From a bacterium (GTDB lineage: Bacteria > Patescibacteriota > Minisyncoccia > UBA6257 > 2-01-FULL-56-20), in the NCBI GenBank assembly GCA_021780195.1, contig JAJXZE010000014.1, positions 1-38,122 on the forward strand: DNA of 38,122 bases, in the 5' to 3' direction. The notes beneath the pieces were generated by a model that was not told where the DNA came from, searched no databases, and worked only from the letters and a program-made list of their open reading frames with translations. The position numbers and the translations under genes were made by a program. Each line of letters begins with the position of its first letter. The first letter of the stretch is position 1. Below are positions 21,489-29,554 of this stretch, in pieces.

Positions 21489-22025
21489 ATGCCGCGTTCA
21501 GCAATAAAGCGACGGTTGGAAGCCGCCATGGCGGAGGCGGAAAACATCCAGGCTCTCGCAAGAGGCGTACCGGGTTTTGTGCTCGCGCCGGGAACCTGGA
21601 ATTTGCTTGAGTTCGCATTCCGCGACCGGCGTGCCGCCGCCCGCGTGGAGAATGTTTGGGAGCGACAACTCGCGCTCGAAGAAGTTGTCGACGTCTATTA
21701 TGCGGCTGCCTGGGATTTGCGGCTCGCACTCGTAAATTTTTTCCGGGAAGGGGTCCCGGAATTCAGGAAGCAGCTCGGACGATTGCGGTTGGATGCTGAC
21801 CTTGCCATCCGCATCAGTGCTCGCCTCAGCGAGTTTGGGACACTGGCGTACGGCAATCGCGCACGGCATAATCTTCATCTCCTCCGGTGGCAGTACATTG
21901 CGGTCGGAGAGATGATGCGCGATCTTGCGATACAGCAGGAGGGGAGGAAGGCGCAACGCTATAGCGCCTCCTTTGACCTTCGGCGGCGCCTCGCGGCGCG
22001 AAGGATTGCCGCCAGCCCAAATTGA
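21489..22025 (+). CDS. Hypothetical protein, 178 aa
   Basis: A soluble, Arg/Ala/Leu-rich helical protein with no recognised domain: 'IKRRLEAAMAEAENIQALAR', 'WERQLALEEVVDVYYAAAWD', 'LNLHL'-like aromatic patches and a basic C-terminus (FDLRRRLAARRIAASPN). The start has a strong Shine-Dalgarno (AAAGGAG, 5 nt spacing). It has its own promoter and a strong terminator, so it is monocistronic. It shares the SD-led layout with 20976-21320 but no clear sequence similarity. The basic tail may contact nucleic acid; that is speculation. Confidence 0.68.
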   Translation: MPRSAIKRRLEAAMAEAENIQALARGVPGFVLAPGTWNLLEFAFRDRRAAARVENVWERQLALEEVVDVYYAAAWDLRLALVNFFREGVPEFRKQLGRLRLDADLAIRISARLSEFGTLAYGNRARHNLHLLRWQYIAVGEMMRDLAIQQEGRKAQRYSASFDLRRRLAARRIAASPN

Positions 22026-22046
22026 TTTCCCGATGGATAAAATTAC

Positions 22047-22073
22047 GGGCAGCCGAGATGGCTGCCCCTTTTT
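22047..22073 (+). terminator. Intrinsic terminator
   Basis: GGGCAGCC / GGCTGCCC stem, loop GAGAT, then CTTTTT. Confidence 0.88.
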
Positions 22074-22136
22074 GTTCCCACTTTTGTTTCCCCGCCTTTA
22101 TTTCACCGCGCCCCGCCGCGCCGCTCCGCGCTCGCC

Positions 22137-22165
22137 TTCGCCCGCCGCCGTTTTCCTGCTACGAT
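22137..22165 (+). promoter_or_regulatory. Leaderless promoter TTCGCC-17-TACGAT
   Basis: TACGAT 22160-22165 with TGC extension, 6 nt before ATG 22172; TTCGCC 17 nt upstream. Confidence 0.55.
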
Positions 22166-22171
22166 AAAGGC

Positions 22172-22747
22172 ATGCTCTACAGTCCCCGCATCCGTGCCGC
22201 GCTCGCCTTCGCCCTCAAGGTCCACGAAACGGACCAGAAGCAGAAGCGCAGGGGGAAGGACGTGCCGTACATCGTGCACCCCGCCGCCGTGGGGATGATC
22301 CTCTCGCGCGCCGGGGCGGACGAGGACACGGTGATCGCGGGCCTCCTTCATGACACGATCGAGGACAGCGCGCCCGACTACCGCGTGACGCGCCCGATGA
22401 TCGAGGACCTTTTCGGCGCGCGCGTGGCGGACCTTGTGACGAGCGTGACGGAGGCACCGAAGAGTGTGCCCTGGGAGTCGCGCAAGGAGGAGGCCCTCGC
22501 GCACATCGCGGAGTATTCGCACGAATCCCTGCTCCTCAAGTCGGCGGACACGGTGAGTAACGCGGGCGATCTTGTGGACGACTGGAAGCGGGAAGGCGAC
22601 CGGACCTTCGCGCGGTTCGCCATCGGGAAAGAGCGTTTCGTCGGAAACTACCGGCGCGTGATCGCCGCCCTGCTCGCGGTATGGGACGGGAATCCGCTTG
22701 CGGAGGATCTGCGGGCGCTCGGAGAGGAGCTCGGGAAGATGGGATAG
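22172..22747 (+). CDS. RelA/SpoT-type HD hydrolase, stand-alone
   Basis: A 191-aa protein; the track start at 22022 runs through a terminator and is not used. Motifs follow the HD domain of RelA/SpoT/Mesh1: 'YIVHPAAVGMIL', 'AGLLHDTIEDS' and 'LLKSADTVSNAGDL'. These supply the Mn-binding His, HD and Asp. There is no synthetase or TGS domain. A small alarmone hydrolase of the (p)ppGpp type is the best reading; another nucleotide phosphohydrolase is possible. No synthetase is in this window. The start is leaderless by the promoter position. Confidence 0.85.
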   Translation: MLYSPRIRAALAFALKVHETDQKQKRRGKDVPYIVHPAAVGMILSRAGADEDTVIAGLLHDTIEDSAPDYRVTRPMIEDLFGARVADLVTSVTEAPKSVPWESRKEEALAHIAEYSHESLLLKSADTVSNAGDLVDDWKREGDRTFARFAIGKERFVGNYRRVIAALLAVWDGNPLAEDLRALGEELGKMG

Positions 22748-22754
22748 AGACGGG

Positions 22755-23696
22755 CTAGCGGCGGCGCGGGCGACGGCGCTTTTCGAGCGCGAGCGCTATC
22801 TGCCGGTCGAGGAATCCGGGGAACGTCATGCCGATGCGGTCCACGATGCGCGGGAGGAGGCTGGTTTCCGTGAGGCCCGGAATGGTATTGATCTCGAGGA
22901 AATAGAGGCGGCCGCGGCGGTCGAGGATGAAATCGGCGCGGGTGAGGCCGTCGCAGCCGAGCGCGGCATGCGCCCTGACGGCATCGCGCGCGACGCGCTG
23001 CCGCACGGCGGCGTTCACGCGCGCGGGACAGATCTCCTTCGTACGCGCGTCGGCGTACTTCGCGCGATAGTCGAAGAAATCGCGCGCGGGAACGATCTCG
23101 ATCGGCGGCAGGACGGCGAGGGGCGTGCGGCCCGTATTGCCCATGACGCCGCAGGTGAGCTCCGTGCCACGGATGTATTCCTCGACGAGCACGGTGCGGT
23201 CTTCGCGGAAGGCGCGCCGGAGCGCCGGACCGAGGTCCTTTTTACGGTGCACGACGGCGACGCCGATGCTCGATCCGGAGGCGTTCGGCTTCACGACGCA
23301 GGGTATTTTGATTGCCGTGCGTTCCTTGGCCGTCGGCAGCTTCGTGAAGACGATCCGCTTCGGTGTGCGGATGCCCTGCGCGGCGGCGAGCGCCGAGGCC
23401 TTCGCCTTGTCCATCGCGAGGGCGCTCGCGAGGACGCCGGAACCGGTATAGGGGAGGCCCGTAGCTTCGAGGAGGGCCTGCACAGTGCCGTCCTCGCCGA
23501 ACCTGCCGTGCATGCCGATGAAGGCGACGTCGAATCCCTTTGGGATGCGCTCGGCGCCCGTTTTGAATATGAAGAGCTCCGTCCGGTATTTGTCTTTCGG
23601 CAGGGCCTTCGCCACCTGGGCGCCGGTGCGGAGGGAGACCTCGCGTTCGCTCGAGGGCCCGCCGGCAAGGACGAGGACGTTGATCTTTTTTGCCAT
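22755..23696 (-). CDS. ddl: D-alanine--D-alanine ligase
   Basis: A 313-aa ATP-grasp enzyme joining two D-Ala for peptidoglycan. Motifs: 'VLAGGPSSEREVSLRTG', 'IGMHGRFGEDGTVQALLE', 'YTGSGVLASALAMDKAKAS', 'VVKPNASGSSIGVAVV' (ATP loop) and 'LYFLEINTIPGLTETSLLP' (Mg ligands). The length is normal. A TACACT box on the minus strand lies 6 nt before the ATG, with no Shine-Dalgarno, so the mRNA should be leaderless. It is convergent with the HD gene with 7 nt between stops. Presence of ddl implies a peptidoglycan wall. Confidence 0.93.
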   Translation of the reverse strand: MAKKINVLVLAGGPSSEREVSLRTGAQVAKALPKDKYRTELFIFKTGAERIPKGFDVAFIGMHGRFGEDGTVQALLEATGLPYTGSGVLASALAMDKAKASALAAAQGIRTPKRIVFTKLPTAKERTAIKIPCVVKPNASGSSIGVAVVHRKKDLGPALRRAFREDRTVLVEEYIRGTELTCGVMGNTGRTPLAVLPPIEIVPARDFFDYRAKYADARTKEICPARVNAAVRQRVARDAVRAHAALGCDGLTRADFILDRRGRLYFLEINTIPGLTETSLLPRIVDRIGMTFPGFLDRQIALALEKRRRPRRR

Positions 23697-23736
23697 GACT
23701 GAAGTGTAGCGCGGCGGGGAGGGAGAGGGGAAGGTT

Positions 23737-23766
23737 TTGACATTCCCGGCCCGCGTGTGGCATAGT
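23737..23766 (+). promoter_or_regulatory. Promoter TTGACA-18-CATAGT
   Basis: A perfect -35 TTGACA (23737-23742), 18 nt, CATAGT (23761-23766) preceded by TGG; it drives the two small membrane proteins. Confidence 0.65.
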
Positions 23767-23820
23767 AGGCGAAGCTCGTAAGGGCGATTTTTTTGAATGA
23801 CCCTTTTCAGAGGAGGGAAT

Positions 23821-24168
23821 ATGAGGTATCTGATGGGCGTTTTGGTGTTGTGCGGACTCTACCTCACGGTGCTCCTGAGCTTGCTTACCAAAGATGCGCT
23901 CGTGGTTGTGTTGACTGCGGTGTGCGCGGGAGTGGTCTTGGGGACGGGGCATGAGAGGTGGAAATTCAACTTCTGGGTTACGTCGATGGGGCTGGTAGGC
24001 ATTTATATCATCAGCGCCATCATCGCATTGGGGTATCCCGCCCTTCAACGGCTTCCCGTGTGGGAGGCAACGAAATCGTTCCGCTTCATACTCGCCACGG
24101 TGCTATTCTTCGTATGCGCCGCTGCAAGTGGATTGAGGCCTACATGGAGGGATCATGACTCGAGGTAA
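23821..24168 (+). CDS. Small membrane protein A, four hydrophobic segments
   Basis: The track begins at 23797, but ATG 23821 has a strong Shine-Dalgarno (GAGGAGGGAAT) and is preferred (115 aa). Hydrophobic stretches lie near residues 3-22, 27-42, 54-73 and 92-108. No family is recognised. It overlaps the next gene by 14 nt, so the pair is translated together. The tail is hydrophilic. The function is unknown. Confidence 0.65.
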   Translation: MRYLMGVLVLCGLYLTVLLSLLTKDALVVVLTAVCAGVVLGTGHERWKFNFWVTSMGLVGIYIISAIIALGYPALQRLPVWEATKSFRFILATVLFFVCAAASGLRPTWRDHDSR

Positions 24169-24553
24169 TGACGCCAGCATTAGCTGGCGCAACGTGGCGG
24201 TGCTCCTCGGCGTGAGCATTATCTATCTCACGCTCGTCGGCCTCTTCTTCGACCATATCCTTTTCTTGCTGGCGTCCTTCGTGTGCGCGGTTTCGGCGAC
24301 TGTCGCGCGCAAGGGAGGATATTTCGGGAGGGAGGGGATTTTCACGTGGTGGATCCTTCTCGTCGCCGCTAGGATCATCTGGGGGATATGGGGTGCGTCG
24401 TGGACACTACCTCTGCCCTTCAGCCCGCCGCCGGGGTTTGCCGTGGGGACGCTCGGCGATACCGCACTCGGCGTCGCCATGTTCGCCTTCATGTACCTAT
24501 GGGAAAGGTACGCGGAGCGCCTCATTGAAAGGAGGCGCGGAAAGGCGGTGTAG
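24155..24553 (+). CDS. Small membrane protein B, four hydrophobic segments
   Basis: A 132-aa membrane protein with segments near residues 15-40, 62-80 (ILLVAARIIWGIWG) and 98-115, and a charged tail 'RYAERLIERRRGKAV'. The Shine-Dalgarno GGAGGGATC lies before ATG 24155. It overlaps protein A by 14 nt and has a similar size and topology, so the two may form a hetero-oligomer; this is inference. No family is recognised. A strong terminator follows. Confidence 0.65.
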   Translation: MTRGNDASISWRNVAVLLGVSIIYLTLVGLFFDHILFLLASFVCAVSATVARKGGYFGREGIFTWWILLVAARIIWGIWGASWTLPLPFSPPPGFAVGTLGDTALGVAMFAFMYLWERYAERLIERRRGKAV

Positions 24554-24570
24554 GTGTCGGTTCTTTCTTC

Positions 24571-24599
24571 AGGCCCCGGGGAATTTTCCGGGGCCTTTT
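24571..24599 (+). terminator. Intrinsic terminator
   Basis: AGGCCCCGG / CCGGGGCCT stem, loop GGAATTTT, then TTT. Confidence 0.85.
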
Positions 24600-24642
24600 G
24601 ATTTTTGGGGACGCCGTTTTAAGAAAGTTTCAATCTTTTGCG

Positions 24643-24651
24643 TGGTATAAT
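24643..24651 (+). promoter_or_regulatory. Extended -10 promoter, leaderless, of methyltransferase
   Basis: TGG-TATAAT (-10 at 24646-24651), 6 nt before ATG 24658. It fixes the start at 24658, not 24598. Confidence 0.65.
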
Positions 24652-24657
24652 ATAGAC

Positions 24658-25809
24658 ATGCAGAAGCGGCAACTCGGACAGTTTTTTACCGTCAATTCTG
24701 ACTACATCCTGTCGGGGTTCTCGCCGCGCGTGAAGGGGAAGAAGATCGTCGATCCTTTTGCAGGGAGCGGCGACCTGTTGAAGTGGGCCCACAAGCATGG
24801 CGCGGCAAGCGTGAAGGGTTTTGATGTGGACAGACAATACGTGGATGGAAAAACGGTCTTTCTGCGCGACAGCCTGAAGGCGAACGAAGAGTATGATTTC
24901 GTACTCACCAATCCGCCGTATCTCAACGTGAACAAGGCCGCGCCCGCGATGAAGGAGAAATATTTCTCCTCTTCCCCGTACGAAGATCTTTATCAGATTT
25001 CCCTCGCCTCCATCCTGAAGAGCAGGGAGGGGATCGTGATCGTGCCGATCAATTTTCTCTCGGCGGAAAACTCGCGGAAAATCCGGGATCTCTTTTTGTC
25101 GACCCACAGAATAACGCGCATCAATTATTTCAAGCAGCGCGTTTTCCCCGATACGACCTATAACGTCATTGCGTTCCACTATCGCAAAGAAGGAAAAATT
25201 TTGGAAGCGCAAAATCCCAGGTTCGTGATCTATCCGGATGGAAAAGAATTCGACATAGAACTTCACCGGCGCGACGGCTGGTCCATCGGTGCCGAGGTTC
25301 TGCAACGGGCGCGGACGCCGAACTTCGCATCGATACAGAGATTGACCGAGGGGCACATTCGCGCGCAGCGCGGCTCGAGGAAGGTGGTGGGGGTGATCAA
25401 TCACATCGCCGATCCAAGGACTGAATTTCAGGTGTCCGATGAAATGTACCGGTTGCTCAAGGGAAATATCATCTTCCTCCGCGCCATCGACAGCGGGAGC
25501 GACACGGGCAAGATCGATTTACAGGATATCCGCGAGTACGGTATCGATTGCCTAGTGAGCAAGCCGACGTCCAGGCACATGATCCAGCTGATCTTCCCCC
25601 GGCCGCCGGACATCGAAGTGCAAAAGGAATTAATTTCTGCGTTCAATAAGGACCTTGCCCGTTGGAGGGAGAAATATGATTCGCTGTTTCTCACAAACTA
25701 CCGCGATAAAGATCGAAAGCGGATCGGTTTTGATTTCGTCTACGGCTACCTCAACTATCTTCTGCGGGAAAGAATTCAGGCGCCGCGCCGATTGTCGTTG
25801 CGGTCATGA
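24658..25809 (+). CDS. DNA adenine-N6 methyltransferase of a type II R-M system
   Basis: A 383-aa methyltransferase. The SAM-binding motif I is 'IVDPFAGSGDLLKWAH', and motif IV is 'FVLTNPPYLNVNKA' (NPPY), typical of N6-adenine enzymes of the M.TaqI-like gamma class. The C-terminal part ('LQDIREYGIDCLVSKPTS', 'DLARWREKYDSLFLTNYR') is the target-recognition region. The recognition sequence cannot be read from the protein. Its stop overlaps the start of the restriction endonuclease remnant (TCATGA at 25806). The gene itself appears intact, while its partner is broken. Confidence 0.9.
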   Translation: MQKRQLGQFFTVNSDYILSGFSPRVKGKKIVDPFAGSGDLLKWAHKHGAASVKGFDVDRQYVDGKTVFLRDSLKANEEYDFVLTNPPYLNVNKAAPAMKEKYFSSSPYEDLYQISLASILKSREGIVIVPINFLSAENSRKIRDLFLSTHRITRINYFKQRVFPDTTYNVIAFHYRKEGKILEAQNPRFVIYPDGKEFDIELHRRDGWSIGAEVLQRARTPNFASIQRLTEGHIRAQRGSRKVVGVINHIADPRTEFQVSDEMYRLLKGNIIFLRAIDSGSDTGKIDLQDIREYGIDCLVSKPTSRHMIQLIFPRPPDIEVQKELISAFNKDLARWREKYDSLFLTNYRDKDRKRIGFDFVYGYLNYLLRERIQAPRRLSLRS

Positions 25810-26485
25810 ATATCTGGACCGCAAAGAGCATCAAGCTCGCGAAACGCCCGGGCTATCTCGACAAACTGCAGGCGATCTACTCTATCGGCGTCGATTCCGG
25901 TTCGCCGGTTTTTTACATCAGCATCCCATCGCACTGTGGCAGAATCCAAAGACCATTGAAAGGATTTGGAAGAGGCTTTCCCTTATGGGATCGGAGGAAG
26001 TAGTTCGGGGAATCGAGCGCCCTATGTCTCCGTCAAGAAGATTCGGTCAATCTTTTCACAAGTGGCTTCCCAGTGAGCTTCGCTCCTCGTCCATCGGTGA
26101 GCTCGATTCCGCAAAGAAACCGGTTTCCCTCTATGCGTCCGATTCGGCACTGGCAAAGTATGCGGCAAAAAATTTAGGGTATCGAAGAAGAAAGGGATTG
26201 GACCTCATCATCTTAGGGAAGAGCAGGGCGGTGTTCGGGGAGGCGAAGTTCATCAGCACGAGCGGAGGAACGCAGGACAAGAGCTTCCGGGAAGCAACGG
26301 AATTCGTGCGCAAATATTCTTCTTCCCGCGCCCGCGCCATTGCGGTCATCGACGGCGTGGTGTGGGCTCCCAGTATCATCGAGCGCAAGAATTCGCTTTA
26401 TGCCCGGGAGATCGCCGGACTCAAAAATGATCATGTGGTCCTTTCCTCCCTGCTCCTGCGGGAGTTTGTGAAGAGGGAATTATAA
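25806..26485 (+). pseudogene. Type II restriction endonuclease, frameshifted and internally deleted
   Basis: The first frame starts 'MNIWTAKSIKLAKRPGYLDK' and loses sense after 'LQAIYSIGVDSG'. A different frame (track ORF 25655-26485) then continues with 'ALWQNPKTIERIWKRL', 'GQSFHKWLPSEL', 'YAAKNLGYRRRKGLDLII' and 'FGEAKFISTSGGTQDKSF' to the end, 'LSSLLLREFVKREL'. The pattern, with D...ExK in 'GLDLI...GEAKF', matches a family of type II restriction enzymes known to me only by recalled homologues. About 50 codons seem missing at the junction (about 25880-25930). The upstream methyltransferase start/stop overlap shows a former R-M operon. Confidence 0.78.
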
Positions 26486-26656
26486 GAGGAGCGGTCTTAC
26501 GAGCAGGTTTCTTCGGTATGTTTAAATATGGATGCGTCGCGGCCCGTGGGACGGGCCGCTCCTGCGACACCCTCGGTGCCGCACGGTCGCCGCAACGGCG
26601 ACCTTCCGACCCACCCTTTCCATCCATATCTCGGTGCGTTGGTGTATTGTGTGTAT
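26486..26656. other. Intergenic with two strong hairpins, no gene
   Basis: GCGGCCCG / CGGGCCGC (26539-26559) and GGTCGCCG / CGGCGACC (26585-26603) form stable stems without a T-run on either strand, so they are not ordinary terminators. The dinB -10 box TATTGT (26645-26650) lies 6 nt before its ATG. Confidence 0.5.
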
Positions 26657-27754
26657 ATGAGAATTATTGCGCACCTCGACATGGATGCTTTCTTTGCGGG
26701 GATTGAAGAACGGCGGCACCCGCGACTTGCGGGTGCGCCGATCGTCGTGGGGGCGGATCCTTTGAACGGACGGGGGCGCGGGGTGGTGTCCACGGCGAGC
26801 TATGCGGCGCGGGCGTACGGGATCCGGTCGGCGCTCCCGATCGGGCGGGCGTGGCGGCTTGCGGAGGCGGCGCGGGCGAAGGGTCTGCCTCCCGCGGCGT
26901 TCCTGGAGGTCGACATGCCGCACTATGCGGAGGTGTCGCGTCGCGTGATGGCGATCCTCAGGAGGCACGTGAAAGAGGTCGAGGAGGCGAGTGTGGACGA
27001 GGCGTTCCTCGATCTTTCCTCCGTGGCCGCTGATCCGTGGGCGCGCGCGGAGGGCGTCGCGCGAGAGATCAAGGCGGCGATCCTCCGCGAGGAGGGCCTC
27101 ACGGCGTCCGTGGGAATCGGGCCGAACAAGCTCGTGGCGAAAATCGCGTCGGATCGCGAAAAGCCGGACGGACTCACGCTCGTGCGCGGGGAGGAAGCGG
27201 CGGATTTTCTCGCGCCGCTTCCCGTGCGGGCGATCCCGGGCGTGGGACCGAAGACGGAGGCGCGCCTTGCGGCGCTCGGGGCGCGGGCGGTGGGCGACGC
27301 GCGGCGGTTCTCCGGCGACGAACTCCGGAAACTTTTCGGGAAAGGTGGCGCGGATTTGTATGAAAAGCTTCGGGGGCGCGACGAGGCGCCGCTCGTTCTC
27401 GCGTGGGAGGCGAAGTCGGTGGGGGAGCAGGAGACCTTCGCCCTGGACGCGCGCGACCCGAAGTTCCTGCGCGCACGGCTTGCCGCGATCGCGGACGGCG
27501 TTCTTGCGCGGGTGAAGGAGGGCGGCTTCCGCTCGTTCCGGGGCGTCGCGCTCACGGTGCGCTTCGCGGACTTCACGACGGTCTCGCGGGCCACGACCTT
27601 CGACCAGCCGATTCCGGCGGACGGAAGCCCCGCGGCGCGCGAGGCCATGCAGTTCGCCGTGCTCCGGCTCTTTATGCCATTCCTCGATCGGCGCATGAAC
27701 CCGGACCGCAAGGCGGTACGCCTCGTGGGCCTCCGCGCGGAGAAACTCGCGTAG
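26657..27754 (+). CDS. dinB: DNA polymerase IV (Y family)
   Basis: A 365-aa translesion polymerase. The palm signature is 'HLDMDAFFAGIEERRHP', the second metal site is 'VEEASVDEAFLDLS', and the helix-hairpin-helix region is 'PVRAIPGVGPKTEARLAALG'. The little-finger domain ends at 'AVRLVGLRAEKLA'; there is no clear C-terminal beta-clamp peptide. The track start at 26528 is rejected since ATG 26657 sits 6 nt after TATTGT. It bypasses damaged bases with low fidelity. It begins a run of DNA-maintenance genes (xseA, xseB follow) on the plus strand. Confidence 0.93.
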   Translation: MRIIAHLDMDAFFAGIEERRHPRLAGAPIVVGADPLNGRGRGVVSTASYAARAYGIRSALPIGRAWRLAEAARAKGLPPAAFLEVDMPHYAEVSRRVMAILRRHVKEVEEASVDEAFLDLSSVAADPWARAEGVAREIKAAILREEGLTASVGIGPNKLVAKIASDREKPDGLTLVRGEEAADFLAPLPVRAIPGVGPKTEARLAALGARAVGDARRFSGDELRKLFGKGGADLYEKLRGRDEAPLVLAWEAKSVGEQETFALDARDPKFLRARLAAIADGVLARVKEGGFRSFRGVALTVRFADFTTVSRATTFDQPIPADGSPAAREAMQFAVLRLFMPFLDRRMNPDRKAVRLVGLRAEKLA

Positions 27755-27798
27755 GTTTTTTTAGGTTAATTTCATAGGGTGTTTGCTATGCTGGCTCC

Positions 27799-28161
27799 GT
27801 GGCCAAGGATTTCAAGACATGGGGCGTGGTGAAGACGTCGCTCGAATCAAGGGAGGTGTGGCATTGTCATCTCGGCGAGAACCTCGGCCATGAGGAGGGC
27901 GGCAAGGGATCCGCATTTCTTCGACCCGTGGTGGTGGTCAGGGTGTTCAGCCAAGATCTCTTTTGGGCGGTGCCGATCACAAGCACAGAAAAGGTTGGGG
28001 AATATTACCATTCGTTTCTACTTGCGGGCCGCAGGGAAACCGCCCTACTGACTCAGTCGCGGGTGCTTGATCGCAAGCGGCTTCTCCGAAAAGTCGGCCA
28101 TATTCCGCGGTCAGATTTCGAACTTCTCGTAGTGAAGATTACGGCTCTTCTGGGATCCTGA
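27799..28161 (+). CDS. PemK/MazF-like toxin-family protein, GTG start
   Basis: A 120-aa protein with the PemK/MazF-like pattern: 'VWHCHLGENLGHEEGGKGSA', 'FLRPVVVVRVFSQDLFWAVP', 'TALLTQSRVLDRKRLLRKVG'. MazF-type toxins cleave mRNA or other RNA. The start is GTG at 27799, 6 nt after TGC-TATGCT, which again predicts a leaderless mRNA. No antitoxin-size gene precedes or follows; its neighbours are dinB and xseA. It may be a solitary family member rather than a toxin-antitoxin system, or its partner may be elsewhere. Confidence 0.75.
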   Translation: MAKDFKTWGVVKTSLESREVWHCHLGENLGHEEGGKGSAFLRPVVVVRVFSQDLFWAVPITSTEKVGEYYHSFLLAGRRETALLTQSRVLDRKRLLRKVGHIPRSDFELLVVKITALLGS

Positions 28162-28170
28162 GGTGAAAAC

Positions 28171-28197
28171 GAAGACCCCTCTTGGGAAGGGGTCTTC
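28171..28197. terminator. Hairpin after the PemK-like gene
   Basis: GAAGACCCCT / AGGGGTCTTC stem with loop CTTGGGA; short T-run on either side (plus TCTTCTC, minus GTTTTC). Confidence 0.5.
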
Positions 28198-28356
28198 TCG
28201 GAGGCCGAAGCCATTGTGATTTCACAATACCATTTCCGTACCCGTAGTCAAACTTCTTTTAATAAAGATTTAATCTACTCGCGGAAGGGGTCTTCTCGGA
28301 AGCAGAAGTCACTCACGCTCTTATCGGAGCACGCGCCGGGGGATGGTCAAACTTCT
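28185..28356. repeat. Diverged tandem duplication, period about 98 bp
   Basis: GGAAGGGGTCTTCTCGGA occurs at 28185-28202 and 28283-28300, and GTCAAACTTCT occurs at 28247-28257 and 28346-28356, giving the same offset of 98-99 bp. The middle parts have diverged. The region 28162-28387 holds no gene; it contains this repeat, the terminator hairpin and the xseA promoter. Confidence 0.65.
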
Positions 28357-28381
28357 GTTGCGTCCCGTTCCGCGCTACAAT
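28353..28381 (+). promoter_or_regulatory. xseA leaderless promoter TTCTGT-17-TACAAT
   Basis: TACAAT 28376-28381, 6 nt before ATG 28388; TTCTGT 28353-28358 with a 17-nt spacer. Confidence 0.6.
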
Positions 28382-28387
28382 GAGCGG

Positions 28388-29554
28388 ATGGAAAAGCCGG
28401 ACTTCTTCCGCGACCGCGTTTTCACCGTCGGCGAATATATCGAGATTCTGAATGCGTTTTTCAAGACGCAGGAGGCGCGCATCACGGGCGAGATCTCCGA
28501 GCTCAAGCGCGCGGCGTCGGGCCACGTGTACTTCACGGTGAAGGATAAAGAGAGCGGCGGCGTGCTCGACGCCATTATCTGGAGCCGCAATTACGAGCTC
28601 TGCGGCATTCCGCTCGAAGTGGGGATGGAGGTCGTCCTTGCGGGGCGGCCGAACGTGTACGCGCCGTCGGGGCGGCTCTCCTTCGTGGCGGACACGGTGT
28701 CGCTCGTGGGCGAGGGCGCGCTCAAGAAGGCGTACGATGCGCTCCTCAAAAAACTCGAGGCGGAAGGCCTCTTTGCGCCGGAGCGCAAGCGGCCGCTTCC
28801 GGAGTACGCGGCGCGGATCGGCGTCGTGACGTCGATGAAGGGCGCGGTGATCCACGACTTTTTGAACAACCTGGGGAAGTTCGGTTTCCGGGTGCGGGCG
28901 GCGGACGCGCGCGTGGAAGGTCAGCAGGCGATCACGTCGCTCATGGCGGCGGTCGAGGCGATGCGCGCGGAAGCCGAAGCGGGACGGATCGAGGTACTCG
29001 CGATTCTTCGCGGCGGCGGATCACTTGAATCGCTCCAGGGGTTCAACAACGAAGCGCTCGTCCGGGCGATCGTCGATTTCCCCGTGCCCGTCATCGCGGG
29101 CATCGGCCACGACAAGGACGTGCCGCTCGCGGCGCTCGCGGCGGACTTCATGGTCTCGACGCCGACCGCGGCGGCGCATCTCGTCTCGCGCTCCTGGGAG
29201 GAGGCGTACGCGAAGGTGCGGGAGTTCGCGGGGCTCCTGAACCGCATCCCGCTCGAGATCGAGCGCGCGCGGAATGCGGCCGCGGCGCAGTGGGAAGCCC
29301 TCGCGTCGCGCTTCGCCCGCGCGCTCGCGGACGCCCGGGCGACGCTCGCGCTCGCGGCGCAGGCCGCGGCGCACAACGACCCGGCGCGCCAGCTCTCCCT
29401 CGGCTACTCGATCGCGCGCGCGAACGGGCGCGTGGTGCGGAGCGTGAAGGGGCGCGCGGAAGGTGATATACTGGAACTCCAGGTGAAGGACGGTTCACTG
29501 GATGCGGCGATAAAGAACATCCGTCACGATCATCACAACCATGGCGAAAACTAA
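28388..29554 (+). CDS. xseA: Exodeoxyribonuclease VII large subunit
   Basis: A 388-aa protein. The N-terminal OB fold is 'ARITGEISELKRAASGHVYF' and 'EVVLAGRPNVYAPSGRLSF'. The catalytic region has 'ARIGVVTSMKGAVIHDFLNN', 'IEVLAILRGGGSLESLQGFN' and 'VIAGIGHDKDVPLAALAADF', the XseA signature with the active-site Asp and His. A shorter coiled-coil C-terminus than in E. coli is present ('RARNAAAAQWEALASRFARA'), ending 'YSIARANGRVVRS'. ExoVII degrades single-stranded DNA from both ends. xseB overlaps the last 14 nt, so both subunits are made together. Confidence 0.94.
   Translation: MEKPDFFRDRVFTVGEYIEILNAFFKTQEARITGEISELKRAASGHVYFTVKDKESGGVLDAIIWSRNYELCGIPLEVGMEVVLAGRPNVYAPSGRLSFVADTVSLVGEGALKKAYDALLKKLEAEGLFAPERKRPLPEYAARIGVVTSMKGAVIHDFLNNLGKFGFRVRAADARVEGQQAITSLMAAVEAMRAEAEAGRIEVLAILRGGGSLESLQGFNNEALVRAIVDFPVPVIAGIGHDKDVPLAALAADFMVSTPTAAAHLVSRSWEEAYAKVREFAGLLNRIPLEIERARNAAAAQWEALASRFARALADARATLALAAQAAAHNDPARQLSLGYSIARANGRVVRSVKGRAEGDILELQVKDGSLDAAIKNIRHDHHNHGEN

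Noticed and set aside
22022-22171. 50-residue N-terminal extension of the HD protein
   Set aside because: Contains the terminator at 22047-22073 and the gene's own promoter.
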